A program made the position numbers and the translations under genes. From contig JAZUMK010000012.1 in the NCBI GenBank assembly GCA_045603585.1, positions 24,752-88,751 of the forward strand: a stretch of 64,000 nucleotides of DNA. The letters run 5' to 3'. Source of the DNA: SFEL01 sp045603585 (GTDB lineage: Bacteria; Bacillota; Clostridia; Christensenellales; CAG-138). Positions 27,216 to 36,015 of this stretch are shown here, piece after piece (positions within the stretch are counted from its first letter, which is position 1; each line of letters opens with the position of its first letter). Under the pieces are notes generated by a model. The model did not search any database. It saw only the letters and a list, made by a program, of their open reading frames with translations, and was not told where the DNA came from.

Positions 27216-28526
27216 ATGACATTATTGATTCAGAATATCAGTTACCTCATAGTAAACTCCGGCACAGTGCTGAAGGATGTTGATCTGCTTATTGAAAACG
27301 GCCGCATCTCCTCCTTCGGCAAGGACCTGAAGGTTCCTGCCGATGCAGAAATCGTAGACGGCAGCGGTCAGGCCATTATGCCCGGCTTTGTAAATGCTCA
27401 CACCCATCTGTGGCAGATGACCATCAAGGGAAGGCGGGATGATCTTCCCCTGAGCACCTGGTGCGACGAAGTTCTTACCCCCACCATCAACGCCCTCTAT
27501 GCAGAAGAGGATCCCGCAGTTAAGGAGCGCCGCAGCTATCTGTGGACCGCTCTGGGCATCTGCGACATGCTCCACAGCGGCGTAACCGCATTTGTGGATA
27601 TGGACCTTAACTACCGTCAGGACGGTATGTTCAAGGCCGCAGAGGATGCCGGTATCCGCGGTTTCTTCGGCATTGAGCTTGCAGATTACTTCATGGACGG
27701 CTCCATCAACAGCGATGCTCTGGAAGTGGTAAGGCTGATCAACGACCATCCCGGCCAGTGCGTACTCACCCCCTCCGAGCTGAATATCTGCACCGATGAC
27801 ACTCTGTCCTTTGTGGCAGAAGCGGCAAGGGGCAACAACGTTCACGTTCAGATCCACGTGGACGAGACCGAAGCCGAGGCCAAGCAGTCCGTTGCCCAGC
27901 GCGGCGCAGCTGAGCTGCTGTACCTTGATAAATTCGGTCTGCTGGACGGCAGCTTCTCCGCTGTACACGGCATCCACCTCTCCAAGAAGGAAATGGAGCT
28001 TGCCGCAAAGAAGGACATCACCGTTGTTTACAATCCCAAGAGCAACATGAAGCTTGGCAGCGGCGTATGCCCCATCAGGGAGCTGCTTGATGCCGGCATC
28101 AACGTGGCTCTGGCCACCGACGGCCCCGCATCCAACGACATACTGGATATGTTCGAAGAAATGCGTATGGGCGCAATGCTCCAGAAGGTATCCGCAAAGG
28201 ACGCTTCCGCCGTTCTTGCAAAGGATGTATTTGACATGGCCACCGCAGGCGGCGCACACATGCTCAACATCGATGCAGGCAGCCTGGAAGCCGGCCGCTA
28301 TGCCGACTTTATCGTTATCCCCATGGATAAGCCCAACCTTATCAGCGATGGCAGCGACCTGATCAGCACCATCGTATACTGCGCTCAGTCCCGCGACGTT
28401 AAGGACGTATACATCGGCGGTAAGCCCGTTGTAAAGGACTACAACATTGTAAACCTTGACGAAGCTGCCCTTACCGCAGAATTCATGAAGCACATGGCAG
28501 CTATTAAGGAGGTTACCAATGTTTAG
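27216..28526 (+). CDS. Amidohydrolase, SAH/MTA-deaminase-like
   Basis: 436 aa. Metal motif NAHTHLWQM (about residues 62-70), third His in VQIHVDE, strand-6 His in VHGIHLS, motif YNPKSNMKLGSG and catalytic ATDGPASND are the canonical pattern of the subgroup III deaminases (TrzN, SAH/MTA deaminase, guanine deaminase-like). It likely removes an amino or other leaving group from a purine-like or nucleoside substrate brought in by the adjacent transporter. Its end overlaps the start of the second Mch-like gene by 8 bases, indicating tight coupling of the two steps. Confidence 0.88.
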   Translation: MTLLIQNISYLIVNSGTVLKDVDLLIENGRISSFGKDLKVPADAEIVDGSGQAIMPGFVNAHTHLWQMTIKGRRDDLPLSTWCDEVLTPTINALYAEEDPAVKERRSYLWTALGICDMLHSGVTAFVDMDLNYRQDGMFKAAEDAGIRGFFGIELADYFMDGSINSDALEVVRLINDHPGQCVLTPSELNICTDDTLSFVAEAARGNNVHVQIHVDETEAEAKQSVAQRGAAELLYLDKFGLLDGSFSAVHGIHLSKKEMELAAKKDITVVYNPKSNMKLGSGVCPIRELLDAGINVALATDGPASNDILDMFEEMRMGAMLQKVSAKDASAVLAKDVFDMATAGGAHMLNIDAGSLEAGRYADFIVIPMDKPNLISDGSDLISTIVYCAQSRDVKDVYIGGKPVVKDYNIVNLDEAALTAEFMKHMAAIKEVTNV

Positions 28527-29487
28527 TCTAAGCCAGCAGACCGTAGAACTTATCGAAAAAGAAATACGCCCCCGTCTGTGGGAGCTCAACTGCGAAGAAC
28601 ACCGTCTGGAAAGCGGCGCCCTGGTAATCGATATGGGCGTTAACGTTCCCGGCAGCTGGGAAGCAGGCAGGCTGTTTACTCTGGTTACCCTTGGCGCTCA
28701 GGGCGAAGTGACCTTCGGCACCATGCAGGTAGGCGATCATGAGATCCCCAGCGTAAACGTATATCTCGCCCGTCCCCATGAGGCAGCGCTTTCCGCCCAG
28801 TTCTCCGCATGGAAGGTTGCCCCCTCCGGCGAATACAATCTGCCCGGCTTCGCATCCGGTCCTGCCCGCGCCATCTCTTACGATGACAGCATTGCAAGGA
28901 TGTGGCCCTATCGGGACAAATACGAAAAGACGGTTCTTGCAGTACAGACCGCAGAACTGCCCGGCGAAGAGCTGGTTGCAGACGTTGTTGCAAAGTGCGG
29001 CGTAAAGCCCGAAAACGTATACCTGCTGGCAGCAAAGACCGGCAGCCTTGTAGGCGGTATTCAGATCGCCGCCCGTATGGCAGAGGTTTCCCTGTGGGGT
29101 CTTGGCTTCTTTGGCTTCCCCCTCGAGAAGGTTCTCTCCTTCAGCGGCAGCGGCGCTGTTCCTCCCGTGATCAGCGATGAGCTGATCGCTATGGACAGAG
29201 TAAACAGCTCTACCCTGTACGGCTCTGTTGCAAGGTATGTTGTGGATTGCGACGATGATGAGATCCATGCCGTGATCCCCCGCCTGGCCTGCGCCAATAC
29301 CGCTCACTACGGCAAGACCTTTGCCGAGCTTTACGATGCGGCTGACAGGGATATCTTCAAGATGGATCTGGATGTGCATAAGGTATCCGTGATCGAGATC
29401 ACCAACCTGCGCACCGGACGCACCTTCAAACAGGGCAATATCTGCCCCGAAATGCTGCTCAAGAGCTTTTACGAAAATACTCTTTAA
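28519..29487 (+). CDS. mch: Methenyltetrahydromethanopterin cyclohydrolase-like protein (Mch paralogue 2)
   Basis: 322 aa. GALVIDMGVNVPGSWEAG (residues about 33-50) is nearly the canonical Mch substrate-binding segment, and AAKTGSLVGGIQIAAR ends at R186 with E189 three residues later, matching the catalytic Arg/Glu of Archaeoglobus Mch. The C-terminal VNSSTLYGS resembles the family's TNDAxLYGG. Expected reaction: hydrolysis of methenyl-H4MPT to N5-formyl-H4MPT. It overlaps an amidohydrolase gene and is 12 bases before an FAD oxidoreductase gene. With the Fhc operon at 44-49 kb it would complete a route from methenyl carrier to formate. Confidence 0.8.
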   Translation: MFSLSQQTVELIEKEIRPRLWELNCEEHRLESGALVIDMGVNVPGSWEAGRLFTLVTLGAQGEVTFGTMQVGDHEIPSVNVYLARPHEAALSAQFSAWKVAPSGEYNLPGFASGPARAISYDDSIARMWPYRDKYEKTVLAVQTAELPGEELVADVVAKCGVKPENVYLLAAKTGSLVGGIQIAARMAEVSLWGLGFFGFPLEKVLSFSGSGAVPPVISDELIAMDRVNSSTLYGSVARYVVDCDDDEIHAVIPRLACANTAHYGKTFAELYDAADRDIFKMDLDVHKVSVIEITNLRTGRTFKQGNICPEMLLKSFYENTL

Positions 29488-29499
29488 AGGGTGATTTTT

Positions 29500-30648
29500 A
29501 TGACAGAACGTAAATTTGATGTTGCAGTGGTTGGCGGCGGCGTAGTAGGCGCTGCCGCTGCCTGGAAGCTCAGCAAGGCCGGAGCAAAGGTAGTCCTCAT
29601 CGAAAAGGACGACCTTTGCGCAGGTGCATCCTGCACCAACCCCGGCTTCTGCGTGCTCAGCTACAGGGAAAATCCCCTTGTAATGGATATGGCTCTGCGT
29701 CAGCAGGCCCAGTGGGATGCCCTTGTAAGCGAAATAGGCGATGTGGAATACAATCCCTCCGGTGGACTTATTCCCCTTACCGATTCTGCTCAGCAGGGCA
29801 TACTGGAAGGCCTCTGCAAGCACGTGAAGGGCATGGGTCTGAGCGATATCCACATGATAACCGCTGAAAAGGCCAAGGAGCTGGAGCCTGAACTGGATGC
29901 AAGCAAGCTGGTAGGCGCCTGCTGGTGTCCCGGCGAAGGCCGTCTGAATCCCTTCAAGCTCAACCTTAACATGGCGGACAGGGCAGTTGCTCTGGGCGCC
30001 ACCGTTATGACCCATACCGCCGTTACCGGCCTCAGGATGAATAACGGCATTGTTGAGGCAGTTGAAACCACCAACGGCGACGTATTTGCAGACCTTGTGA
30101 TTCTCTGCGGCGGCGCATGGACAAGGGATCTTGCAGCCATGGCGGGCCATGATCTGCCCATATTTTATGAGCGCGGCGAAGCCATGGTAAGCATGCAGGT
30201 GCGCCCCACCATCAAGCGCATGATAACCGACGGCGCCCTGTTCAATCAGCCCCTTACCGATGACCATCCCATGGTAATAGGCGCATGTCTGGGCCAGACA
30301 CACAGCGGCAATATAGTAATTGCCCAGGCTACATCCCGCCCGGGCAACTATGATAAGTCCAATACTCTGGAAGGTATGAAGGGCGTAGCAAACAGGGTAA
30401 TCTCCCTGTTCCCCAGCCTGAAGGATATTGATATCATCCGTATGTGGTCCGGTCTGGTATCCTACGCCGCGGATAAGGATCCTGTATTCGGCGCATTTGA
30501 CAGCCCCAAGAACCTGTTCATCGCCAACTCTTTCCACAGCGCGATAGCTCTGTCTCCCTCAATAGGCGACATGATCGCAGATTACTGGAAGAACGGCACC
30601 ATACCCGAAGCCGCCAAGGGATACACCCCCATGCGCTTCTGCAAGTAA
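29500..30648 (+). CDS. DAO-type FAD-dependent oxidoreductase
   Basis: 382 aa from ATG 29500 (AAAGGGTGA upstream). FAD motif VAVVGGGVVGAAAAWKLSKA at the N-terminus, ATP-binding extension VVLIEKDDLCAGASCTN, and C-terminal SFHSAIALSPSIGDMIADY are those of the D-amino-acid oxidase/sarcosine/glycine oxidase/HcnC family. It would oxidise a secondary or primary amine at a C-N bond. It may be the catalytic partner of the HcnAB-BFD-ferredoxin set at 10.3-12.4 kb. If the substrate is N-methylated it would generate a C1 unit; this is inference. Confidence 0.87.
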   Translation: MTERKFDVAVVGGGVVGAAAAWKLSKAGAKVVLIEKDDLCAGASCTNPGFCVLSYRENPLVMDMALRQQAQWDALVSEIGDVEYNPSGGLIPLTDSAQQGILEGLCKHVKGMGLSDIHMITAEKAKELEPELDASKLVGACWCPGEGRLNPFKLNLNMADRAVALGATVMTHTAVTGLRMNNGIVEAVETTNGDVFADLVILCGGAWTRDLAAMAGHDLPIFYERGEAMVSMQVRPTIKRMITDGALFNQPLTDDHPMVIGACLGQTHSGNIVIAQATSRPGNYDKSNTLEGMKGVANRVISLFPSLKDIDIIRMWSGLVSYAADKDPVFGAFDSPKNLFIANSFHSAIALSPSIGDMIADYWKNGTIPEAAKGYTPMRFCK

Positions 30649-30655
30649 ATAACGC

Positions 30656-32026
30656 TTAATTCTGCTGGGTACTTCTGAGGAACTTTCCCTCGGGGCTGCC
30701 CAGCAGTTTTCCGTTTTCAGCGGCCAGTTCGCCCCTGAGATACACCCTGCGCACAGTACAGCCCACAGGATATCCCTCAAAGATGGTATAGCCTGCGTTG
30801 CTGTGCTCTTCTTTTGCGGTAATTACTCTGGGGGCATTGGGGTCCATAAGCAGTATATCCCCATCACTGCCCACGGCAATTGCACCTTTTTGGGGATAAA
30901 TGCCATGCCTTTTTGCCGCTTCTGCGGAAAGCCTGTCGGCAAGCTGTTCAAGGGTAAGTCTGCCCTTCTGATAGCCCTCTGAGAACATGAGCGAAGGCAT
31001 GCTTTCGCAGCCGCCCACGCCGGGCAGCACGTCAAAGCAGCTGTCTGCCCTCATCTTCTGCTCAATGGTGTAAGGACAATGGTCGGTGGATATCATGCCG
31101 ATATCACCGTTTATCACATGCTGCCACAGCCTGCTGCAGTCATCGGCCTTTCTCAGGGGAGGAGTCATTATGTATTTCTGGGGCTCGCTGCCCTCGTAGC
31201 AGCTGTCGGTAAGCAGCAGATAATGGGGGCAGGTTTCAGCATACACCTTTACGCCCTGTTTGCGCGCCTCGGCAACAAGGTCTGCTCCGTCTCCGGAGGA
31301 TACATGGGCAATTATCAGCTGAACGCCGGTCTTTTCCGCCACCCGGATCAGCTCCTTTACCGCTGCAGCTTCCGCTGCGGCAGGACGGCTTTCGCCATGG
31401 CGCCCGGCACCCACTCTGCCCTCAGCGATAAAGTCCTGCTTTATCCGGGCTATCATGTCGTCATCCTCGCAGTGTGCAAGAATGGACATGCCCAGCTTTG
31501 CGGCATTTGAAAACAGCCTTTCCATATCCTCACTGGGGAATTTATCCGCGCCGTATGTGGTGTATATCTTGAGTACGCTGATACCCTCGGCAGCAATATC
31601 TTCAAGCCTGTCGATATCCTGATAAAATGCTCCGGTAACCTCCATATGCAGGGCGTAATCGGCATAAGTGCTGCCATCGGCCTGGGCTTTTCTTGCATTT
31701 ACGCCGTCGGCCCAGCTTTTTTCGGGCAGAGGGCTTGCAAAGTCCACAAATGTGGTTATTCCGCCGCATACGGCCACTGCAGAGCCCGCACCAAAGTCAT
31801 CGGCGTTAAATCCGCCGTCAGGAGTGGGGATCTGAAAATGCACGTGGGAATCAATGGCTCCCGGCAGGGCGATAAGACCGCTTGCATCAAAGAAGTCGCA
31901 GCCTTCCGGGGATATTCCCTTCTCTATGCGGCATATTTTGCCCTCGGATATAAGTATATCGGTATTCACCGCTCCGCCGGGAGTAACCGCCGTTGCGTTT
32001 TGAATGAGTACAGGTTTTTTATGCAT
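30656..32026 (-). CDS. Dihydropyrimidinase/hydantoinase/allantoinase-type amidohydrolase
   Basis: 456 aa from ATG 32026, chosen for the AAGGAGGGTGA ribosome site; longer forms start in the promoter region. Metal ligands: DSHVHFQIP (HxH), carboxylated Lys candidate in VLKIYTTYG, LAHCEDD, IAHVSSGDG, and the ISTDHCPY aspartate. This fits the cyclic-amidohydrolase family (HyuA/HydA). It would open a hydantoin, dihydropyrimidine or ureide ring. Convergent with the FAD oxidoreductase gene (7 bases between stops) and divergent from the molybdenum hydroxylase operon. Confidence 0.9.
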   Translation of the reverse strand: MHKKPVLIQNATAVTPGGAVNTDILISEGKICRIEKGISPEGCDFFDASGLIALPGAIDSHVHFQIPTPDGGFNADDFGAGSAVAVCGGITTFVDFASPLPEKSWADGVNARKAQADGSTYADYALHMEVTGAFYQDIDRLEDIAAEGISVLKIYTTYGADKFPSEDMERLFSNAAKLGMSILAHCEDDDMIARIKQDFIAEGRVGAGRHGESRPAAAEAAAVKELIRVAEKTGVQLIIAHVSSGDGADLVAEARKQGVKVYAETCPHYLLLTDSCYEGSEPQKYIMTPPLRKADDCSRLWQHVINGDIGMISTDHCPYTIEQKMRADSCFDVLPGVGGCESMPSLMFSEGYQKGRLTLEQLADRLSAEAAKRHGIYPQKGAIAVGSDGDILLMDPNAPRVITAKEEHSNAGYTIFEGYPVGCTVRRVYLRGELAAENGKLLGSPEGKFLRSTQQN

Positions 32027-32089
32027 TTTTGTCACCCTCCTTACCGCTTCATTATACGACATAAAGCCGCTGTAACGCCACATAATTCG

Positions 32090-32105
32090 AACTTGCACAA
32101 ATGTG
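32090..32105. promoter_or_regulatory. Candidate operator, second copy of the 16-mer
   Basis: Identical to 12562-12577 and also in a divergent promoter region, here between the hydantoinase (-) and the molybdenum hydroxylase operon (+). It lies 39 bases before the -35 box of the plus-strand promoter at 32144 and 64 bases upstream of the minus-strand start codon. It contains the dyad CACA-AA-TGTG. A shared transcription factor site is the simplest reading. Confidence 0.5.
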
Positions 32106-32143
32106 TAATTTGTCATATGGCACAAGTATTTATTGCGTATTGA

Positions 32144-32173
32144 TTGATTTAAACCCTGCCAATTTTATATAAT
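32144..32173 (+). promoter_or_regulatory. Promoter of the molybdenum hydroxylase operon
   Basis: TTGATT (32144-32149), 18-base spacer, TATAAT (32168-32173). The transcript would start near 32180, leaving a leader of about 75 bases with GAAAGGA ahead of the start codon. Confidence 0.6.
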
Positions 32174-32255
32174 TTAGGTGGGATGATATCTTATTTTATT
32201 TTACACAACCATTTACATTACCCCTCTAAAAAATCTATCCGAAAGGAATACTGCC

Positions 32256-34577
32256 ATGCCGTTGTACGGTAAAAAACAATTTCATGAGATCAACCGTTCT
32301 GCCCCCCGCGTAGACGGAGTGGACAAGGTAACCGGAAGAGCTACCTACGCCGCTGACCTTACTTTCCCCGGTATGGTTTACGGCGCTATGCTCAGGCTCA
32401 ACAAAGTGCCCAGCGCCAAGATAACCTCAATCGATGCTTCCGAGGCTCTGGCTATCCCCGGAGTTCTTGCCGTTGTTACTCCTTGGGATCTTCCCAAATG
32501 CAGAAGCTGGTCCAATTACATGTACCTCACTGACCGCGTTCGCTACGTGGGCGATGTTGTTGCGCTTATAGCTGCGGAAACCCGCGAGCTTTGCGAAGAA
32601 GCAAAGAAGCACATCAAGGTGGAGTATGAAGAGCTTCCTGCCGTATTTGATGTTCTCGAAGCCATGAAGGACGGCGCTCCTCAGCTTCACGAGGAGTATC
32701 CTAACAACATCTTCACCCCTTCCCGCTATACCCTTGAAAAGGGCGACGCTGAAAAAGCATTTGCAGAAGCAGCAATAGTTCTGGAAAGGGAATACACCAC
32801 CCAGTATGCAGAGCACGCCTACATCGAGCCCGAAGCGGTTGTAGCCGTTGAAGAGCCCACCGCAGGCGAAATGACCGTTCACGCCTCTGCTCAGAACCCC
32901 TTCTTTACCCGTCACTACGTTGCGGATATCCTCGGCATGCCCATGAACAGGGTACGCGTCATTCAGGAAACCGTTGGCGGAACCTTTGGCGGCAAGGAAG
33001 AAGGTCTCGGCCTTATCGCAGGCCGCAGCGCATATCTGAGCAAGCTTCTCCACCGCCCCGTAAAGATGGTCTTCACCCGCGAAGAGTCCATCATCGAGAG
33101 CAGCAAGCGCCATCCCTTCGTGCTGCGCTACAAGGCAGGCCTGGATAAGGAAGGCCATATCATTGCATGGAAGGCCGAGCAGATCGACAACTCCGGCGCA
33201 TACAACAACCAGACCCAGTTCATGAACTGCCGCGCAACCATTCACTGCGCCGGCGCATACAATATCCCCAATATCTCCGGTGTTACCTACGGCGTATTCA
33301 CCAACAACATCCACAGCGGCGCATTCCGTGGCTACTCCAGCCCCGAGCTGCTGTTTGCTCAGGAGCAGTTCGTGGAAGAGCTGGCCGAAGCAGCAGGCAT
33401 GACCGCTCTGGAATTCCGCAAGCTCAACTGCCTGAAGGATGGCGCCACCGTTGCCGTGGGCACCAAAGTGGACAACGTGATCCTTCCCGAAATGATTGAC
33501 TATACTGCAGAGCAGACCGATTATCAGGCAAAGCAGGATAAGTACAGGAACCAGACCGGCCGCTTCCGCAAGGGCATCGGCATGGCCATCTCCCACCGCG
33601 GCTGCGGCTACGGTGCAGAAACTCCCGATGCAGCAGGCTGCTTCCTCATCATAAACGAAGACGGCTCCGTAATGCTGCACTCCGGCATGGCCGAAAACGG
33701 TCAGGGACTTAAAACCGCATTCTGCCAGATAGCCGCCGAAGCTCTGGGCGTGACCCTGGACAGCATCCACTTCTACGGTACAGACACCCACTCCATCGCA
33801 GACTGCGGCATGACCGTTGCTTCCCGCGGTACCGTAATGGGCTCTCAGCCCGTACGCAAGGCAGGCGAAAAGCTCAACGGCATCCTCAGAAACAATGTCA
33901 TCGAGCTGGGCTTCTTTGCCGCAGGCAAGGGCGGCTGCGATAAGGACAGAACCGCGGATGACATCATTCTCCGCGACAGCATGTTCTACGATCCCAACTA
34001 TCCCGATTATAAGCTCCCCCTCTCCCAGGCAGCAGGCGCCATTTTCTGGACCGGCCAGTGCCTCTCCGCCTACGAGTGGTTCTCTCCCCCTGCCTACGAT
34101 TTGAATCACCACACCATGCAGGGCAAGGCATTCCCCAACTACTCCTATGCCTGCGTAGTTGCAGAAGTGGAAGTAGATACCGCTACCGGCGAAGTTGTGG
34201 TTGAAAAGGTAACCAGCAGCCACGACGTGGGCACCGCCATAAACCCCGCCCTCATTACCGGTCAGGTATACGGCGGCATCGTAATGGGTCAGGGCTACGG
34301 CACTATGGAAGAAGTTGAAACCCGCAAGGGCATGCTTCTGAGCCGCAACCTGGACGAATACCTTATCCCCACCGCAATGGACATGCCCGAAATGCAGGTA
34401 AACATTTTCGAATGTGACGACCCCAACGGCACCTACGGCGCAAAGAGCGTTGGCGAGCCTGCCACTGAGGCAGTTGCCGCTGCAGTTGCAAACGCCGTTG
34501 CAAACGCAACCGGCAAGCGCATCCGCAACAACCCCGCCACACTTGAAAACGTACGCCTTGGCAAGAAGCTGAGATAG
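32256..34577 (+). CDS. Xanthine dehydrogenase family, molybdenum-binding large subunit (set 1)
   Basis: 773 aa. Family motifs in order: GRATYAADLTFPGMVYG, RYVGDVVALIA, VGGTFGGKEEG (molybdopterin site), GAFRGYSSPE, and the C-terminal GAKSVGEPATEA holding the catalytic glutamate. It hydroxylates N-heterocycles or aldehydes using molybdenum cytosine-dinucleotide cofactor and water. Complete three-subunit order: large, FAD, 2Fe-2S. Substrate unknown; purine-related context suggests xanthine/hypoxanthine-like rings but related enzymes act on nicotinate, pyrimidines and others. Confidence 0.92.
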   Translation: MPLYGKKQFHEINRSAPRVDGVDKVTGRATYAADLTFPGMVYGAMLRLNKVPSAKITSIDASEALAIPGVLAVVTPWDLPKCRSWSNYMYLTDRVRYVGDVVALIAAETRELCEEAKKHIKVEYEELPAVFDVLEAMKDGAPQLHEEYPNNIFTPSRYTLEKGDAEKAFAEAAIVLEREYTTQYAEHAYIEPEAVVAVEEPTAGEMTVHASAQNPFFTRHYVADILGMPMNRVRVIQETVGGTFGGKEEGLGLIAGRSAYLSKLLHRPVKMVFTREESIIESSKRHPFVLRYKAGLDKEGHIIAWKAEQIDNSGAYNNQTQFMNCRATIHCAGAYNIPNISGVTYGVFTNNIHSGAFRGYSSPELLFAQEQFVEELAEAAGMTALEFRKLNCLKDGATVAVGTKVDNVILPEMIDYTAEQTDYQAKQDKYRNQTGRFRKGIGMAISHRGCGYGAETPDAAGCFLIINEDGSVMLHSGMAENGQGLKTAFCQIAAEALGVTLDSIHFYGTDTHSIADCGMTVASRGTVMGSQPVRKAGEKLNGILRNNVIELGFFAAGKGGCDKDRTADDIILRDSMFYDPNYPDYKLPLSQAAGAIFWTGQCLSAYEWFSPPAYDLNHHTMQGKAFPNYSYACVVAEVEVDTATGEVVVEKVTSSHDVGTAINPALITGQVYGGIVMGQGYGTMEEVETRKGMLLSRNLDEYLIPTAMDMPEMQVNIFECDDPNGTYGAKSVGEPATEAVAAAVANAVANATGKRIRNNPATLENVRLGKKLR

Positions 34578-34586
34578 GAGGGCAAT

Positions 34587-35462
34587 ATGAGAGAATTTTC
34601 CTACGTAAGACCCAAAACTCTTGACGAGGCCCTGGAGCTTATGCAGCTTCACGCAGGCAGCATCCGCCCCTATGCAGGCGGTACCGACATAATGGTACAC
34701 CTGAGAGCAGGCAGCGCAAGATTTGACAACCTGGACTATATGATGGACCTTGGCGACCTTCAGGAGCTTAAGGGCGTTACTTACGAAAACGGCACCGTAA
34801 CCGTTGGCGCAATGGTCTCTCATGAGTGCGTATCCCATCACCCCATCGTACTGGAGCATGCTCCCATGCTGGCTCAGGCCTGCCACACCGTAGGCGCAAC
34901 CCAGATCCGCAATGCCGGTACCATCGGCGGCAACGTCTGCAATGCTTCCATCGCAGCAGACAGCCTTTCTCCCCTTGCTGCCATGGATGCCGTATGCAAC
35001 CTGCAGAGCAAGACCGCAAGCCGCAGCATTCCTCTCGCCCAGTTTATCACCGGATCCGAGAAGACCTGTATCCAGCCCGATGAGCTGCTGGTAAGCATCA
35101 GCTTCCCCTCCTTCAAGGAATGGAACACCGCTTTCTTCAAGCTGGGCCGCAGGCGCGCGCTGGCCATCTCCAGAATAACCGCCTCCACCGCCCTTCGCGT
35201 TGTGGATGGAAAGATAGCAGAAGCCCGCATCGCCCCCGGCTGCGTATTCGTATCCCCCAGGCGCTGCACCGCGGCTGAAGATATGCTCAAGGATAAGGAA
35301 CCCTCTCTGGCCCTGTTCAACGCAGTAGGCGAAGAGGTGGCAAACGAAATGGTGGCCGTAACCGGCGTACGCTGGAGCACAGAGTACAAGCAGCCTGTTC
35401 TTGCAAGCGTTGTAAGCAGCGCACTCTGCATGGCAGCAGGCATATCTATGGAGGAAAAATAA
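34587..35462 (+). CDS. Xanthine dehydrogenase family, FAD-binding subunit
   Basis: 291 aa CO-dehydrogenase-flavoprotein-like subunit. FAD-binding motifs RPYAGGTDIMVHLRAG (about residues 29-44) and ATQIRNAGTIGGNVCNAS (about 105-122) are clear. Transfers electrons from the 2Fe-2S subunit to its acceptor. Its stop codon abuts the next gene's ATG. This is the only FAD subunit in the window; the second hydroxylase at 41.6-44.4 kb has none and may share it. Confidence 0.92.
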   Translation: MREFSYVRPKTLDEALELMQLHAGSIRPYAGGTDIMVHLRAGSARFDNLDYMMDLGDLQELKGVTYENGTVTVGAMVSHECVSHHPIVLEHAPMLAQACHTVGATQIRNAGTIGGNVCNASIAADSLSPLAAMDAVCNLQSKTASRSIPLAQFITGSEKTCIQPDELLVSISFPSFKEWNTAFFKLGRRRALAISRITASTALRVVDGKIAEARIAPGCVFVSPRRCTAAEDMLKDKEPSLALFNAVGEEVANEMVAVTGVRWSTEYKQPVLASVVSSALCMAAGISMEEK

Positions 35463-35924
35463 ATGCCTACACTTAATTTCACCCTTAACGACAAGCCTGT
35501 CTCCGTTGAAGTAAGCGCAAACGCAAGGCTGTTGGATGTTATCAGAGAGCAGCTGGGTCTCACCGGCACCAAAGAAGGCTGCGGCGTTGGCGAATGCGGC
35601 GCATGCACCGTTATCGTGGACGGCGACGCAGTGGATTCCTGCCTCACCCTGGCCATGAGCGTAGAGGGCAAGAGCGTTCTCACCGTTGAAGGCCTTGCAA
35701 AGGACGGAAGGCTCAGCAGGCTTCAGCAGGCGGTTCTGGATCACCATGCTCTCCAGTGCGGCTATTGCACTCCCGGCTTCCTTATGAGCGCAACCGCCCT
35801 GCTCAACAAGAATCCCCATCCCACCCGTGAAGAAATAAAAGTAGCCATCGCCGGCAACCTTTGCCGCTGCACCGGCTATGAACAGCTCATTCAGGCTATC
35901 CTGGATGCGTCACAGGACGAATAA
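35463..35924 (+). CDS. Xanthine dehydrogenase family, 2Fe-2S subunit (set 1)
   Basis: 153 aa. The N-terminal plant-type cluster is bound by C40, C45, C48 and C60 (GCGVGECGACTV), the C-terminal cluster by C99, C102, C134 and C136 (CGYCTPGF, CRCTGY). Size and motifs fit XdhC/CoxS exactly. It relays electrons from the molybdenum centre to FAD. Last gene of the set-1 hydroxylase; a long hairpin follows at 35938-35973. Confidence 0.94.
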   Translation: MPTLNFTLNDKPVSVEVSANARLLDVIREQLGLTGTKEGCGVGECGACTVIVDGDAVDSCLTLAMSVEGKSVLTVEGLAKDGRLSRLQQAVLDHHALQCGYCTPGFLMSATALLNKNPHPTREEIKVAIAGNLCRCTGYEQLIQAILDASQDE

Positions 35925-35937
35925 AAATCATAATAAA

Positions 35938-35973
35938 TTAATGCAACCGCATATTTCTGTGCGGTTGCATTAA
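35938..35973 (+). terminator. Hairpin after the set-1 hydroxylase
   Basis: A 14-bp stem (35938-35951 with 35960-35973 approximately) separates the hydroxylase genes from the ECF transporter. There is no long T tract after it, so it may be a partial terminator, an mRNA stability element, or part of a leader for the transporter. Confidence 0.5.
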
Positions 35974-36015
35974 ACGTATCAGGATAATTTATAAAAAGTA
36001 TTGGAGGTACTTATT

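Noticed and set aside
28528..30537. 669-aa minus-strand frame opposite Mch paralogue 2 and the FAD oxidoreductase
   Set aside because: Antisense shadow; no recognisable domain.
32427..35819. 1130-aa open frame on the minus strand opposite the set-1 molybdenum hydroxylase
   Set aside because: It is the antisense shadow of three well-supported genes. GC-rich third positions keep the opposite frame open; the product is Gly/Ala/His/Cys-rich with no family motifs or ribosome site.
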